Part shown: piece by piece, positions 11,645 through 23,245 of the stretch
How the letters are laid out: every line of letters begins with the position of its first letter
Position numbering within the stretch: the first letter of the stretch is position 1
Source: Amphiura filiformis
Taxonomy: Eukaryota > Echinodermata > Ophiuroidea > Amphilepidida > Amphiuridae
Reading direction: 5' to 3'
Length of the DNA stretch: 64,000 bases
NCBI RefSeq assembly: GCF_039555335.1
Contig: NC_092642.1
Span: 63,591,776-63,655,775, forward strand
Program-made: the position numbers and the translations under genes
The notes under the pieces: generated by a model
Databases searched by the model: none
Told to the model about the DNA's origin: nothing
Seen by the model: the letters and a program-made list of their open reading frames with translations, nothing else

Positions 11645-12051
11645 TATTCGTGGAGGCGCAATAGATTACATAACGCATTGTAACTTTGTGCCGATTTCAA
11701 TTTTCGCCAAGCTATTCATCGAGAGGTACCTTTTGTTCAGGACAAAAGAGTTCCGCCATTAAATCGGTAACTAACCTGACAGCGTATTAACGCTTTACCA
11801 GGCAGGCTACTGTCAATAAGTGATCAAAAGAATGTCATGTGAAAGCGCCCACTTGAGTGAGAGGTACCTATTGTGTTCATTCAACCCAAGGGTGTGACTG
11901 AGTGTTCGCCATCACACAAAATCACACGTTACCGTCGAAGTACAATTATTTACCACCCACCTTTATTTAGGCGCCTCATTTAAATCAATTCAATAGAATT
12001 GCTGATCGATTACCCGTAACACCGTGCATGGCTGCTATGTATATATGTCTA
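11645..12051. repeat. Diverged duplicated segment, copy 2 (without insertion)
   Basis: Paralogue of 8105-9028. The join between the two matched blocks falls around 11905-11935, where copy 1 carries the 523-bp element 8362-8884. Confidence 0.7.
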
Positions 12052-12234
12052 TCTGTGGCACTTTGTATAATTAACTCCTTCGCAGTAGGCCAATAATATT
12101 ATGTTGTTATCATGGTTATAGGCCTGTTCAATAAAGTCAAATGGGTTTCTTAAGGGCCCTTGCCCATCAATTTCATTCAGAGGCGTGTTTGAAAAACGGC
12201 ACAGCGCATTAGTAAAAAGAATGAAAAATACTAA

Positions 12235-12311
12235 AATTTTCGCCAGGGTTCGAACCACTGCCAATTGCACTATGAATGCTAAAGATGCCTACTGTGCCAC
12301 GGTGACTGTGG
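12235..12311 (-). ncRNA. tRNA-derived SINE head or tRNA pseudogene
   Basis: On the minus strand a box A-like TGGCACAGTAGG (12288-12299) and a perfect box B GGTTCGAACCC (12246-12256) sit at normal tRNA spacing. Acceptor-stem pairing is poor and there is no obvious anticodon arm, so a functional tRNA is unlikely; a tRNA-derived SINE promoter fits better. Confidence 0.5.
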
Positions 12312-13136
12312 TTAACATTCGGCGATTTTCAAAGATATACATATCAACACGTTTCTAATGTATTGAAAATCAGATTTGGGTAGGAATACAGTCATAGAAA
12401 GACATATGACTCTACTTGTCTATTTGTTTTTCATTTAAGGTTACACAAAGAGACGTATAAAAAACGTATAAAAGACGTATAAAGTTGTTCTCTAAAACAG
12501 AGTTTTCTCAGTAATCAAATATCGCAGCGAGTGAAATGTTGGTGCATTGGATGTAGCTTAACATTTTTGTGTGTGTTATATAAAATTATTAGAATAAATT
12601 TGAAAATCCTTCGTTTAAAGCATTTTTACCCACCATGTTCACAAGATCCAAAACACGTTCCATGAGGTTTTTTTTCAAATGTGCGCTCCGTATAAATCCA
12701 CACCGAGCGATTGTTTTCTTCTTTTTCGTATTGTATTACAAATCGATCAAAGAAATAATGTTGCCATTGGGAAGAACCAAATACAGTACCGATTAAATTT
12801 TAAAAGCCCGTTTTGGGGAAAATTTTGGAGAATTTGCTTGAGAAAAAGCTGGTTTGTGAAATTATCGATATCTTGATTACGAGACGTTAATTTAGACATC
12901 TGAATACCTACATTATTTCTCAACATTCTGCCAATTGCTATTCCATTTGATTTTCACTCCAAATTGAAGCTAGTTTTGCAAAAACGAGGTTTTCCTCCAT
13001 CAGTTCGTTCAAAATTTCAGCGCCGACATGCGTGTTTATTCTAAGAGCCATAATGCGGACGCGATTGTAATCATGTAAATTATTGCATCCAATTATAGTT
13101 ATGATCCGCTTTGAGAACAGTCAATTGCGTAAGCTG
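12312..13136. other. No gene recognised; minor tandem motif
   Basis: AT-rich sequence. Near 12450-12485 the motif GACGTATAAAA repeats about three times. No exon or RNA supported. Confidence 0.5.
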
Positions 13137-13415
13137 ATCTATGGCCGAGTGGATAGAGCGTTGGACTGGGAATCTAGTATGAACTATTTTTGTGGGTTCG
13201 ATCCTCCGTGTGGCTGAATTTTCTTTTTTTTCTCTTTTCTCATTTTTACTTCCTTTCTTTCCTCTTTTCTTTCTCCCTTTCTTTTTTCATTTCTTTTTTT
13301 TTCATTTCTTTCTTTCTTTCTTTCTTTCTTTCTTTTTCGTTCATTTTCTTTCTCTCTCTTTCTTTCTCTTTTTCACTATTTCTTTATTCTTTCTTGCTCC
13401 TTTCTTTTTAGTTTT
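13137..13415 (+). ncRNA. tRNA-derived SINE head with CT-rich tail
   Basis: Box A TGGCCGAGTGG (13142-13152) and box B GGTTCGATCCT (13195-13205) are both good matches to RNA polymerase III internal promoter elements. The region continues directly into a TTTC/CT-rich simple repeat to about 13415, as in SINE tails. Phe/Leu/Ser-rich open frames in the tail are artefacts. Confidence 0.6.
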
Positions 13416-14086
13416 ATTTGATTGATTCGCTGAGTGCAGTGAATCGTGATTGATTGTTTTTCACTTTATATAATTCAGAAATTTGTAGGCCTGCTAAGTC
13501 TGTTTTGTTGATTTTCATCCCAAATTCGATTTACAAATAATTGCTTTTTGATATTGTTGTTGTTGCCTACCCTTACATTGTAATCAGCGGAATAGCAGCA
13601 TTGATTTCATCAAAGATATCAAGGCTATAAATTCAAAATCAACACATTTTCCAGGGCGTAGCTTGACGAAATGCCCCCAATCAATTTTAAAATTTATAAA
13701 ATCCTTGTGAAAATTGCCGAAAACGGCTTGTGGCACCCCCCGGCATCCGAGCTCCGGGCACGAGCTAAGCCAAGTTTCATAGCCTTTTCATGTCTTGACC
13801 GTGGATCGATATTCTATTGTAAGTAGGCCTACGTCCCGGTACGCTTGTGTCATTTCCTGCATGGCTGTTTCTGTTATGAACTTACGCCCCTCTGAAATCA
13901 AGCGCATGAAAAACTCTCGGCTAACCTTAATACATATTAATTTTGATGAAATTATTGAACTGGTACGACTCTTAGGACTCGTGATAAACGACGATTAATT
14001 TTGTAATAATAAAATGAAAACGCTGGGTCACTCACGACGTCATTTGTAATTCATGTCAAAACCTGGGGATGACCACACACATCCGT
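13416..14086. other. No gene recognised
   Basis: No supported exon, repeat or RNA gene; one 67-codon open frame without recognisable domain. Confidence 0.5.
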
Positions 14087-14385
14087 GTAAAGCAGTATTC
14101 AGACTTTTTATTGTACGTACAATATTGTATGCAACATATATACGTTATTTAATCTATTGCCATTCTATATCCAGTAATGTTTAAATTCTAACGAATGTTT
14201 GCTGACGTAAAATGGATAATATATTTCTACTAGATATTACATGTAACATATTATCGATTTTTCGTCATCAAACATTCGTTAGAACTTTACTATTACTGGA
14301 AATAGAATGGCAATAGATTAAATAACGTAGATATGTTGCATACAATATTGTACGTACAATACTAGGAGTCTGTGGAGCGCTTTAC
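14087..14385. mobile_element. Palindromic miniature element, 299 bp
   Basis: Starts GTAAAGC and ends GCTTTAC; arms of about 120 bp are complementary almost to the centre, including TTGTACGTACAATATTGTAT and TAATCTATTGCCATTCTAT with their complements. The central 50 bp or so form the loop. No open frame; flanking duplication not clear. Confidence 0.9.
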
Positions 14386-15306
14386 TGTATACGTGCGCAA
14401 TCGATACTCAATGATCCAGACAATACCGTTTGAATATACCGCCCTTATGTATGCACCTGTTTGACACATCTTGTCACTTGCGGGAAGATATACTATAGGA
14501 CTACCCTAATAGCTTACAATAGATACCCCACCGTAAATAGCTCTCTTCATTACCTCGCTGTGCCATTATATACGCGTAGTGTACGGCTTTTGAACCATAT
14601 TTTGTTCAAAAATGATAGGAAGGGACTGTTTTCAGCTAAAATGTTGGTTATCAGCAGATGCTTAATGATACCGGGAAATGTTGCAGAAAGGTAAGCGTAC
14701 TCTTTATTTATTCAAAATATCACATATCAATTAATTTAATTGGAAATCCAAAAAGGAAATGTCAGGTCAAAATTCTCACCTTAGAATTATTGTGAAATAA
14801 AATCAAACCAAATTTAGGCTCCGCAAACAACGTCCAATTATTCCCATTGGTGTTTGCTACACGTGCATATAATAAATTATGATTTGGGGCTAATTTGAGA
14901 AGAGTTAATGCCTCGAGTTTCAAAATACACCGAGTGATGTTTTTTGATCAAAAACATCGACAATTCAAGACGCTGTAAAAACAAATCAAAAATTATCTGT
15001 ATTATCCCAATATTTTGCGAGGGGATGGTCCATACAATCCCCCATGTTGACGCTCTGTGTATGTGTTTCGGTCGAAATCAACCTCATATTTGACCATGTT
15101 AGCCACAAAATGCCAATTTTGTAGTGCTCCGCGCGAATTAATTCCACTATTGTCCCATATTTTACCAGTTTAGTTTCAATAGGCTTATGGTAAAATTTTT
15201 CGCGCGCATTTGTACCATAAGGTACAGGTACTGGATTCACTATACCGGGTAGGCCTACAAAAAAAATCCCATCCCATGTCAAAAAGAAATCTACGCCACT
15301 GCTAAA
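14386..15306. other. No gene recognised
   Basis: No exon or repeat structure I can support; short open frames only. Confidence 0.5.
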
Positions 15307-15625
15307 GTGTAGGCATAAGAAAGAATAAGTGCAGAGAAAGGAAAAGAAAGGGATGAATAAAGAAAATAATAATAGTTATTATAGAAACTAAGCATATAAC
15401 AGCACTAGGCAGCCATTCAGTGGTGCCAAAACCTTTATGCTTTATGTAATTAAAACACCCGGTCAGATGTATTTCACACCTGCCAAACACAAGTCACCCA
15501 ATTTCGATAACTGGACGTTGAATGTACACTCTCATGAATATTGATTGGCAACATTTTCCAATATGTCAGCGCTCAAATCGGACACAATAGAACAATAGAC
15601 CCTTCAGTGCGTTGGTGGTGAAGAG
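15307..15625. repeat. Dispersed repeat family B, copy 2
   Basis: Direct-orientation match to 9382-9704 over its full length, with scattered substitutions and a few indels. Confidence 0.8.
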
Positions 15626-15659
15626 TGGGTTTGAGTGACCGGAATTTGGCAAAAGTTAG

Positions 15660-15825
15660 CCCGGTGCTGCGTGCAAAAGCACATACTTATGCAAAATATG
15701 ATGTTTTGCATATGCAAAACTACATACTTTATGAAAGTATGTACTTTTGCATATGCAAAAACACATACTTACGCAAAACATGGAGTTTTGCATAAGCAAA
15801 ACATCATACTTTACGGTAAGTAGAG
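15660..15825. repeat. TATGCAAAA/CATACTT palindromic cluster
   Basis: Several alternating copies of GCAAAAGCACATACTT and its complement AAGTATGTACTTTTGC in both orientations, giving multiple overlapping hairpins. The same vocabulary recurs in the satellite at 16205-18080, at 23165-23240 and near 37055-37090. Confidence 0.75.
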
Positions 15826-16204
15826 GGCTATACAAGCTTATACAAAATAGATGTTTTGTCTAGAAACACGTGATGGGGCATACGGGCTGGCTATATGGAA
15901 TCAGGGCGCATACTACCAAAGCGGGAGCACACCACTTAATAATGTGCCGTACCATTCATTCCACGGAGCTTTTTGAGGTAGCTGGAGGTATTTGGTATTT
16001 TAACAGTCTCATCTCTCGCTTGATACCTCATCCAAACTGAGATTTGGCTATCATCCTTAGCTCATTTACTTCCAATTTTACTGATTATATTTAGTACACT
16101 GTGTGAAAGAAATACGGGTAAAAAACTACGGGCAAAACGTGGGTGGGGGGGGCAATCACCGTAATGATGTACAATAGGCCTAAGACATTTCTTTCATACG
16201 TTTA

Positions 16205-18080
16205 TTATTATATATGCTTATATATATAGGCCTACCAAGTTGCATATGCAAAGCTCATACTTTTGGAAAAATATGTCACTTTGCATTGGCCCAATCATGC
16301 AAAATGACATATTTTGCAAACGTACGGTATGAAAGTTGGCATAATTAGTAAATTAGGGGGAAAAGTGGTATGGTGCATAACCACCACCGGAAATATAATT
16401 TTAATTCTAATAATGTCTTAGTGTATTCTATATTAACAAACGTATAATAAGTTGCATAAGCAACATACTTTTGAAAATGTAATTTTGCATAACCATGCAA
16501 AATGATATATTTATGTATGTGGTTTTGGCCAAACAAAAACGGGGGGTGCATAAACCACACCAAAATATAATGTACTGTAAGACATTAGGTCTTTATAGTA
16601 TATACTAAGTTGCATATAAAAGCATACACTTTTGGAAAAGTATGTAATTTTGTATAACCATGCAAAATGACATACTTTGCCAAAGTATATGGTTTTGGCA
16701 ATAAACAGGGGGGGCATAAACCACCACCAGAAATGTACTGTATTATAAGACATTATGTCTTATATACCTTTATTATTATAGTATAGACTAATGAGTTGCA
16801 TATTAAAGCAAAAGCACACATTTTTGGACAAGTATTTAATTTTGTATAACCATGCAAAATGATTATGCAAAAGTATGTGGTTTGGGGAAAAAACGGGGGA
16901 GGGGGTGCATAAACCACCACCAGAAATATAATATACTATAAGACATTAGGTCTTACATATACGTTTATTAATATAGTATAGGCTTGAGTATGTTGAATCA
17001 ACAAAAGCACACACGTTTGGAAAAGCATATGTAATTTTGTATAACCATGCAAAATAATATATTTTGCAAAAGTATGTGGTTTTGGCAAAAACGGATGGGG
17101 GTGCATAAATCACCACCATCAGAATTATAATGTACTATAAGACATTAGGTCTTATATGTTTATTAATATAGTATAGACCTATACTAAGTTGCATAAGCAA
17201 AAGCACACACTTTTGGAAAAGTATGTAATTTTGCATAACCATGCAAAATTACAAATTTGGCAAAAAAGTATGTAGTTTTAGCAAAAGGGGGTGGGTGAAT
17301 AAACCACCACCAGAAATAGAATGTACTATAAGACATTATGTCTTATACGTTTATTAATGTACTATATAAGACATTAGGTCATTCATATGACATATAATGG
17401 TAATGTACTATAAGACATTAGGTCATTCATATGACATAGGCAAAATGCAAAATGACATATCTTGCAAAAGTATGTGGTTTTGGCAAAAACGGGGAGTGGA
17501 GTGCATAAACCACCACCAGAAAAAATGTACTATAAGACATTAGGTCTTATATACGTTTATTAATATAGTATATACTAAGTTGAATAAGCAAAAGCACATA
17601 CTTTTGGAAAAGTATATGTTTTTTTTTATAACCATGCTAGTATATACTAAGTTGTTGAAACAAAACCACACCTTTGGAAAAGTATGTAATTTGCATAACC
17701 ATGCAAAATGACATACTTTGCAAAAGTATGTGGTTTTAGTAAAAACAGGGGGGGGGTGTATAAACCACCACCGAAAGTATAATGTACTATAAGACATTAG
17801 GCCTTATATACTAGTATACGTTTATTAATATAGTGTAGGCCTATACTAAGTTACATAAGCAAAAACACACACTTTTGGAAAAGTATGTAATTTTGTATAA
17901 TCATGCAAAATGACATATTTTGCAAAAGCATGTGGTTTTGGCAAAAACAAGATATTAGGTCTTATACGTTTATTTAAAATATAGTTACTAAGTTGCATAA
18001 GCAAAAGCACATACTTTTGGAAAAGTATGTAATTTTGCATAATCATGCAAAATGACACTATTTGCACGAATGTGGTTTTG
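16205..18080. repeat. Tandem satellite-like array, units about 170-200 bp
   Basis: About ten imperfect units, each with, in order: GCATAAGCAAAAGCACAC, TTTTGGAAAAGTATGTAATT, CCATGCAAAATGACATA, a G-run, AAACCACCACCAGAAATA, ACTATAAGACATTAGGTC and an AT-rich linker. The CCACCACC landmark falls near 16380, 16551, 16719, 16913, 17112, 17303, 17508 and 17765. Each unit can fold because the first and third blocks are complementary. Minus-strand open frames (Phe/Tyr/His-rich) follow the repeat period and are not genes. Confidence 0.85.
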
Positions 18081-19051
18081 CATTGACGCAGGATTGTTCA
18101 TATTGCTTGAAAGGGTAGGCATACGCTTTAATATGCTTGTCCTGAAAAATCTTAAAAGAGATACTTTTAATTGAAAGTGTCTTTCTACAAAGCAGCAATT
18201 AAAAATCATTTGCAAAATATGTAATGGCCTATAATAACATTCTGGATTGATATTTTGAATATTGTACACATAGATTTAGCATGTTATATATGTCATGTAG
18301 GCTAATAAGGCTTGTTATGTCTCAAAGTCCACGACAGTTTCAAAAACGAATGCGAAATGAGGTTTTTTTTTTTTTTAATTTTCGACTGCTCAAAAGTACA
18401 CAACATAAAATTGTGGTTGATTTACACAATTGAAGTACAATATTCATTGTTTTTTGCCTAAACAATGTGAGTATTGAATCAAGTAACTCTTCTTCCAAAT
18501 TTGTCAGAATTTCATGATTTTACGGCAAAAAATATTTTTACAGCAAAAAATGAATTTGCTGTTTCTTAGCCTAAACAAACACCAAATAAGTCTGTGAGCT
18601 AATCATGTAGTTGGACTTCTCACAAATTATGTGCATTTTTTCCACTTGACAAGTAGAACAGTGTTCAAATAACCATAACCAGGAACTGGTATGCTCTGCT
18701 GTAGTGTTACTCATTGTCATTGAATCACACAAGTAAACAATTCACAAATAACATTATGCTTTGATAACCTTTATTTCCCAAATCACTGTTGACACAATGT
18801 GACAAAAAATTGCAGGTAATACTTTGTTTCACCTTGTATTTGGTAATGAAGTGACGTCCGTTTGTTGTGTGTTTACGAAGCGCCCTTGTACATACAGGTA
18901 ACACAACTTTTAAAAGTTTCCCCGCATAAATGTTTTTCAACCGATTATGTAATTGTATGGCATGTTGGGCATCTTCAGTGTTAAATATGCAATGATGCTT
19001 CCCATGTTTCAGAGCAATTGAACAAAATTTGAAATGAAAAGTTGCAATGGC
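18081..19051. other. No gene recognised
   Basis: AT-rich sequence with a T run near 18363. No supported exon or RNA gene. Confidence 0.5.
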
Positions 19052-19176
19052 ATGATATCAGAAGCACATTCTTCGTATTCAGAATGCAATTCGATTTGTT
19101 TGCTGTGCTCTCATGCCACACAAAAAAATACTGTGCACACGCTCATACCAGTCCAGAGCCCTTAAAAAGAGCTTTA
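19052..19176. repeat. Dispersed repeat family A, truncated copy 3
   Basis: Matches only the right part of 3412-3694 and 9875-10182, from ATATCAGAAG through CAGAATGCAATTCGAT to AGCCCTTAAA. Confidence 0.75.
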
Positions 19177-20266
19177 CTGTAACTTTTAAAACATGATATA
19201 AAAACTGGGAAAATCTGTTCCAACTGACCAGCTGGGGAATCAAAGGATGTATCCAAAAGGATACAACAGTGTCACACTTACCCACTAGCAATGGATGAAA
19301 TTAAAAACAGGGAAATATGACAACATCCATGGGGGAGTAACAGTAACACTAAACATATAAAAAAAGTTTAAAATCCGATGTTTTTAAAAGACAATTTTTT
19401 TTCTTTTTCAAGGGATTAAATAAGAGACCTGCTCTCAATATAGTGGAGACCAGCTCTCTTAAAATATGGTCAAACTTTGTTCAACTACTCATAGTAACTT
19501 AATATAGCTTGAATGGATTTCCTTTAAAAAACACTGAAGATGCACAACAAGTTTTTTATTATATTATGCTTTTTCTGTTTTTAAATAGGCTAAAACTACA
19601 TTAATTTATTCAAACATTTATCAGGGGGAACTTAGAAGTTGTATTATCTGTATATATGAATAATGTTTATACACTCTGTAGATTTGGGACAGCAGGTGCG
19701 ATTAAACAGCAACGTGAGTCAAATATTGTTACCGAGTCGTCAAGGCCAAACACACCTTTCACCCAAATTCACTTCAGAATGCACAAGAAAAAAATGCTTG
19801 AAAAGTTAACAGTATTTGAATAAATAAAAGTAAAACATGATTTATAATGTTCTGATACATAAACATAAATAAATGTCCAGTTCTATTAGCACATTACATA
19901 TTCACTCTTTCACAAAATACGATGTAATCTGGAAATTCCCAAGCCTAATTTTAAACATTAACCTTTCACTTCCTGGGGAATTTCCAAAATGATGTTATAT
20001 CTACTTTACACTAGGGAATTGTGAGTACATAAATAGTTCTGACTTTGTTTACTGTGATTACACGGTAAAGGGAATTCCCAACTTTAAATTGTAAACAAAG
20101 AAAAATTTTCAAATTGAATTACTCAGGGCTACTGTAATAATGTTCTCAAGCAGAAGCAGATGTGTCTAAATGTTTAAAAACCTATGCCTTGGAATGAATT
20201 GGATAATGTGACATGTGGTCTCAACAATTTGGTTATTTTGATACACAAAATAACATAGCATAGCTT
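19177..20266. other. No gene recognised
   Basis: AT-rich, no supported gene. The last 150 bp may be degenerate upstream LINE sequence, but I cannot show it. Confidence 0.45.
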
Positions 20267-21070
20267 GAGACGTTTCCAAAACTAAGGAAATGATAATTGA
20301 TTTCAGGACGTCAAGTACAACTCCAAGCCTTATAGTGATGAAGGGTAGTAAGGTTAGCCCTACTAGTATATGGCCTTTTGACTGTGGTGATCCAAAACCA
20401 TGCTATATCATAAAACCTGGCTATATCCAGAGAACTGCTAAACCCTGTGACTGCTATTCCCCAGAAATCGGGTGGAGCGGTTATAGTGGGTTTTAGCAGT
20501 TCTCGGATATAGTGTGTTTAAAACGCCCTATAGTAGGGCTAAGTAAAGTGGAGCATGTGTCCTCATATAAATATCTTGGCACTATGATTGATGACAAACT
20601 CAATTGGCATACACATGTAGAATACTTGATCAAAAGACTGAACTCTAGAATCTCATTCGCTAGTCAAACTGGGTAACAATGTGTGACCTACAATCCCGGA
20701 AAAAAAATGTGTTCGAACACCCACTGTAATTCCCATGTTCTTCTTAGTATAGTGTGCACACTATATCCACTGGAAACTAAGGATTATAGTAGTGTTGTCT
20801 CAATGTTTATTTTAAGCATACTCCCTCCCCTTTCCCCACCAAACAATGTTGGGAGAAGATATGGTGAAGATGCGCATATTGGGCATGCTAATATTGTAAG
20901 GGGGAAGAAGGGGGACCATTTCCAATAAGGCCTTAAAAGTGTTCAAACAATATTTTCTAAGATTGTAGTTCTTTTTGCGTGATAATCAGAAAGAGCAGAA
21001 GGACACAGCCGAAGTAATTTGCTGAATAGTACAATAAAGTATTACTTGACTTGACTGGACTTGACTTGGC
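20267..21070 (+). mobile_element. LINE 3' fragment, interrupted by a hAT-like element
   Basis: Reads VSKTKEMIIDFR and TPSLIVMKGSKV up to 20354, then after the insertion VEHVSSYKYLGTMIDDKLNW and IKRLNSRISFAS from 20549. This order is typical of the post-palm region of non-LTR reverse transcriptases of the CR1/RTE type. Removing the insertion and one copy of its target duplication restores frame exactly. Downstream the frame is degenerate; the 3' end carries AATAAAG and TTGACTTGACT-type units near 21030-21070. Dead copy. Confidence 0.8.
20355..20541. mobile_element. hAT-like miniature element, 187 bp
   Basis: Ends TAGCCCTACTA and TAGTAGGGCTA are inverted. Flanked by an 8-bp target duplication with one mismatch, AGTAAGGT (20347-20354) and AGTAAAGT (20542-20549), the size made by hAT transposases. 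The interior folds (GAGAACTGCTAAA with TTTAGCAGTTCTC). Inserted in a LINE, so younger than it. Confidence 0.85.
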
Positions 21071-22227
21071 TAATCATTTTCCCAAAATCTAATCATTCAC
21101 AATATAATTATAGTTTACATTATTTGCTAAATATAGTTTCCATATGTTTTAATAACATGCTTCTCATTCTAATAAGGTAGGGATTTGACTTGAATTTTTA
21201 GCCATGCTGTCAGCTTTACAATGAGTTCTGCTAACACTGGTAATATGAAATGACCAGTCACTGACATTTCCTTCGAAACAAATCCATGTAAATGTGCTGG
21301 TCTTAAAAGCCTTGCATTTTTTAATAGATAAAGTGTATATATTTGTTCATCATATTTATGCAGCTTGTATCATTCATTTTTATACACATCTGTGGATATT
21401 GACAATTGAGAAAATTTCCCCGCTGCTAAACATGAATGACTGTGTCGCTGTTGTCACTTGTTCCCTTGTAGCATCAATGAGGGCATCAAATGATTCTATG
21501 GATAAAAGAGTCAGAGAAAGAGAAGATAATAAGAAATACATACATTTGTACAATTGACTGTGGATACTCATGAATGTGTTATTAGCATTTTGGAACAGTA
21601 AATTCTATAATTAATGGAACTTAATTTAATGTCCTGATCTACTCGTACTGTTAGCCACACTCCAGCAATAGTGGAATTCCTTTCTTTTGTTTGAATAAAC
21701 ATAGTTCAAAAGCATCTGGGACCAGGTTGCTTTTGTATTACATTAATTTGAAAATGGCACATGGACACTTAAAATGACATGCGTAAGAATATTTGTGTTG
21801 TGTATCTGGATAATATTGTTTCCAGAATTGCTAAGTGGAATAAGATTTATATATAGACAAAGCAACTTCAAACAGTGCAATAGGGGAGACCGAGGAGTCT
21901 TTGCCCTTTTTCCGACTAGTATCTATATTTACTTCCGGGGAAGAACAGGGTAAAGGGTAAAGTTCAAAATTACGCAGACCTGTTCAAAACTCACACCATC
22001 GTGACTCTCTGGTAATACTACTTCAGATAAGGTATACTTTGACCAATCTATGATGTACGGTTATGGAGTTATGGGCAAAATTGGGACGTCATAGGTCCAA
22101 TTTTTCCTCCGATGGGGGCTAAATGGAACTTGCTCTGATTTTGATGAAACTAGTCTCAAATTATTTGTATTGTTGCAAGAAATATAGTTTTAACGATCTT
22201 GGGATTAATAGGGGCTGTCAGCCAATT
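21071..22227. other. No gene recognised
   Basis: An 87-codon plus-strand frame near 21294-21557 has no recognisable domain. No RNA gene or strong repeat structure. Confidence 0.45.
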
Positions 22228-22372
22228 TCGCCATCTTGTGGATACAAATGATCTGTGTGTTCATGTGTTAGACACTACGCGCAGGTCGCAGCTTGCCACG
22301 CATCGATGGTGCGTTTAGCTGTTCACATATAGATCGAACGACCATCGCAGCGTGCACCCACAAGATAGCGGC
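22228..22372. repeat. Small foldback sequence
   Basis: Outer arms CGCCATCTTGTGG and CCACAAGATAGCGG, inner arms CACGCATCGATGGT and ACCATCGCAGCGTG, with an unpaired insert in the left arm. Possibly a degenerate miniature element. Confidence 0.45.
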
Positions 22373-23149
22373 ATACAACATCACACTGATTATCTCTATT
22401 TTATATGCAAAAACTCAATATGAACTGTGAAAAGGGCTAGTGTAGGTTCATGGCTAAAGCCCAAAGAAGTTAGAGAATTAACTGAAATTGCAGGGCAAAA
22501 ATGCAACCTGTAATTATAGAAATGTATACAAATAAGCCTGACAGGGGGGGGGGGTCCAGGGAGGCATTTACATTTTAGACCTTCAGCTAAAAATATTCTA
22601 ATTATATGAAAATATAGGGATTATAGGGCTGTTAAAAAACTTTCTAAGGAAATAGAGAAATCTTAAAAATATAGGAAATATATGGCCACTTGCAGCCCTG
22701 CTCATAGAGCTACATGATACACCTTACCTGACTCAAGCACCTGTAAAATGTACAACATTATCTGATTGCAGCTCTTGTAGGGTTCAGCAGAGAGAACAGG
22801 AAAGTATTTTTGCAACTGTTACAGCACTCTTGTTGTATTAAATCTCGTTTCACATATTCAGCTCCGACTACTTTCAACATGCAAAATCTGGAAAAGAAAA
22901 AATATAGGTTGAAGAAGAACTTCTCATAACAATACTAATTATGGCGTGTCCGTCCGTCCCTCTGTCCGTGCGCTATCGCATATTTATGAATATAAATGAG
23001 CTTATTTGCAAATTTTACCTACATTTTCATTATTCCACTCTGCAGATTAAACGCAATCACCGATCACCTTCAAACTTGGTATTGTAATGGTGGCCTGACG
23101 TGCAGTATAGTTTTGTGCCATGTTATTTGCATGAATATTTATGTCCTTA

Positions 23150-23245
23150 TTTACAAATGTATTTGCATTTGCATATATGCAAAACCACATACTTTCAAAA
23201 CAGTATGTAATTTTTTTGCAAAACCATGTGGTTTTGCATGCAGTA
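23150..23245. repeat. TATGCAAAA palindromic motif
   Basis: GCAAAACCACATACTTT and AAACAGTATGTAATTTTT followed by GCAAAACCATGTGGTTTTGC, the same hairpin vocabulary as the 16-18 kb satellite, here inside the Helitron candidate. Confidence 0.6.

Noticed and set aside
12235..12311. Functional tRNA gene
   Set aside because: Internal promoter boxes are good but acceptor and anticodon stems do not pair convincingly; better called tRNA-derived.
13137..13216. Functional tRNA gene
   Set aside because: Stems do not close and it runs into a simple-repeat tail, so SINE-derived is more likely.
13190..13425. Phe/Leu/Ser-rich plus-strand frames resembling membrane proteins
   Set aside because: CT-rich simple repeat following a tRNA-derived SINE head.
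16345..18269. Series of minus-strand frames sharing HDYAKLHTFPKV-like peptides
   Set aside because: Shared peptides reflect the satellite units; lengths and frames drift with indels and no start or splice pattern is conserved.
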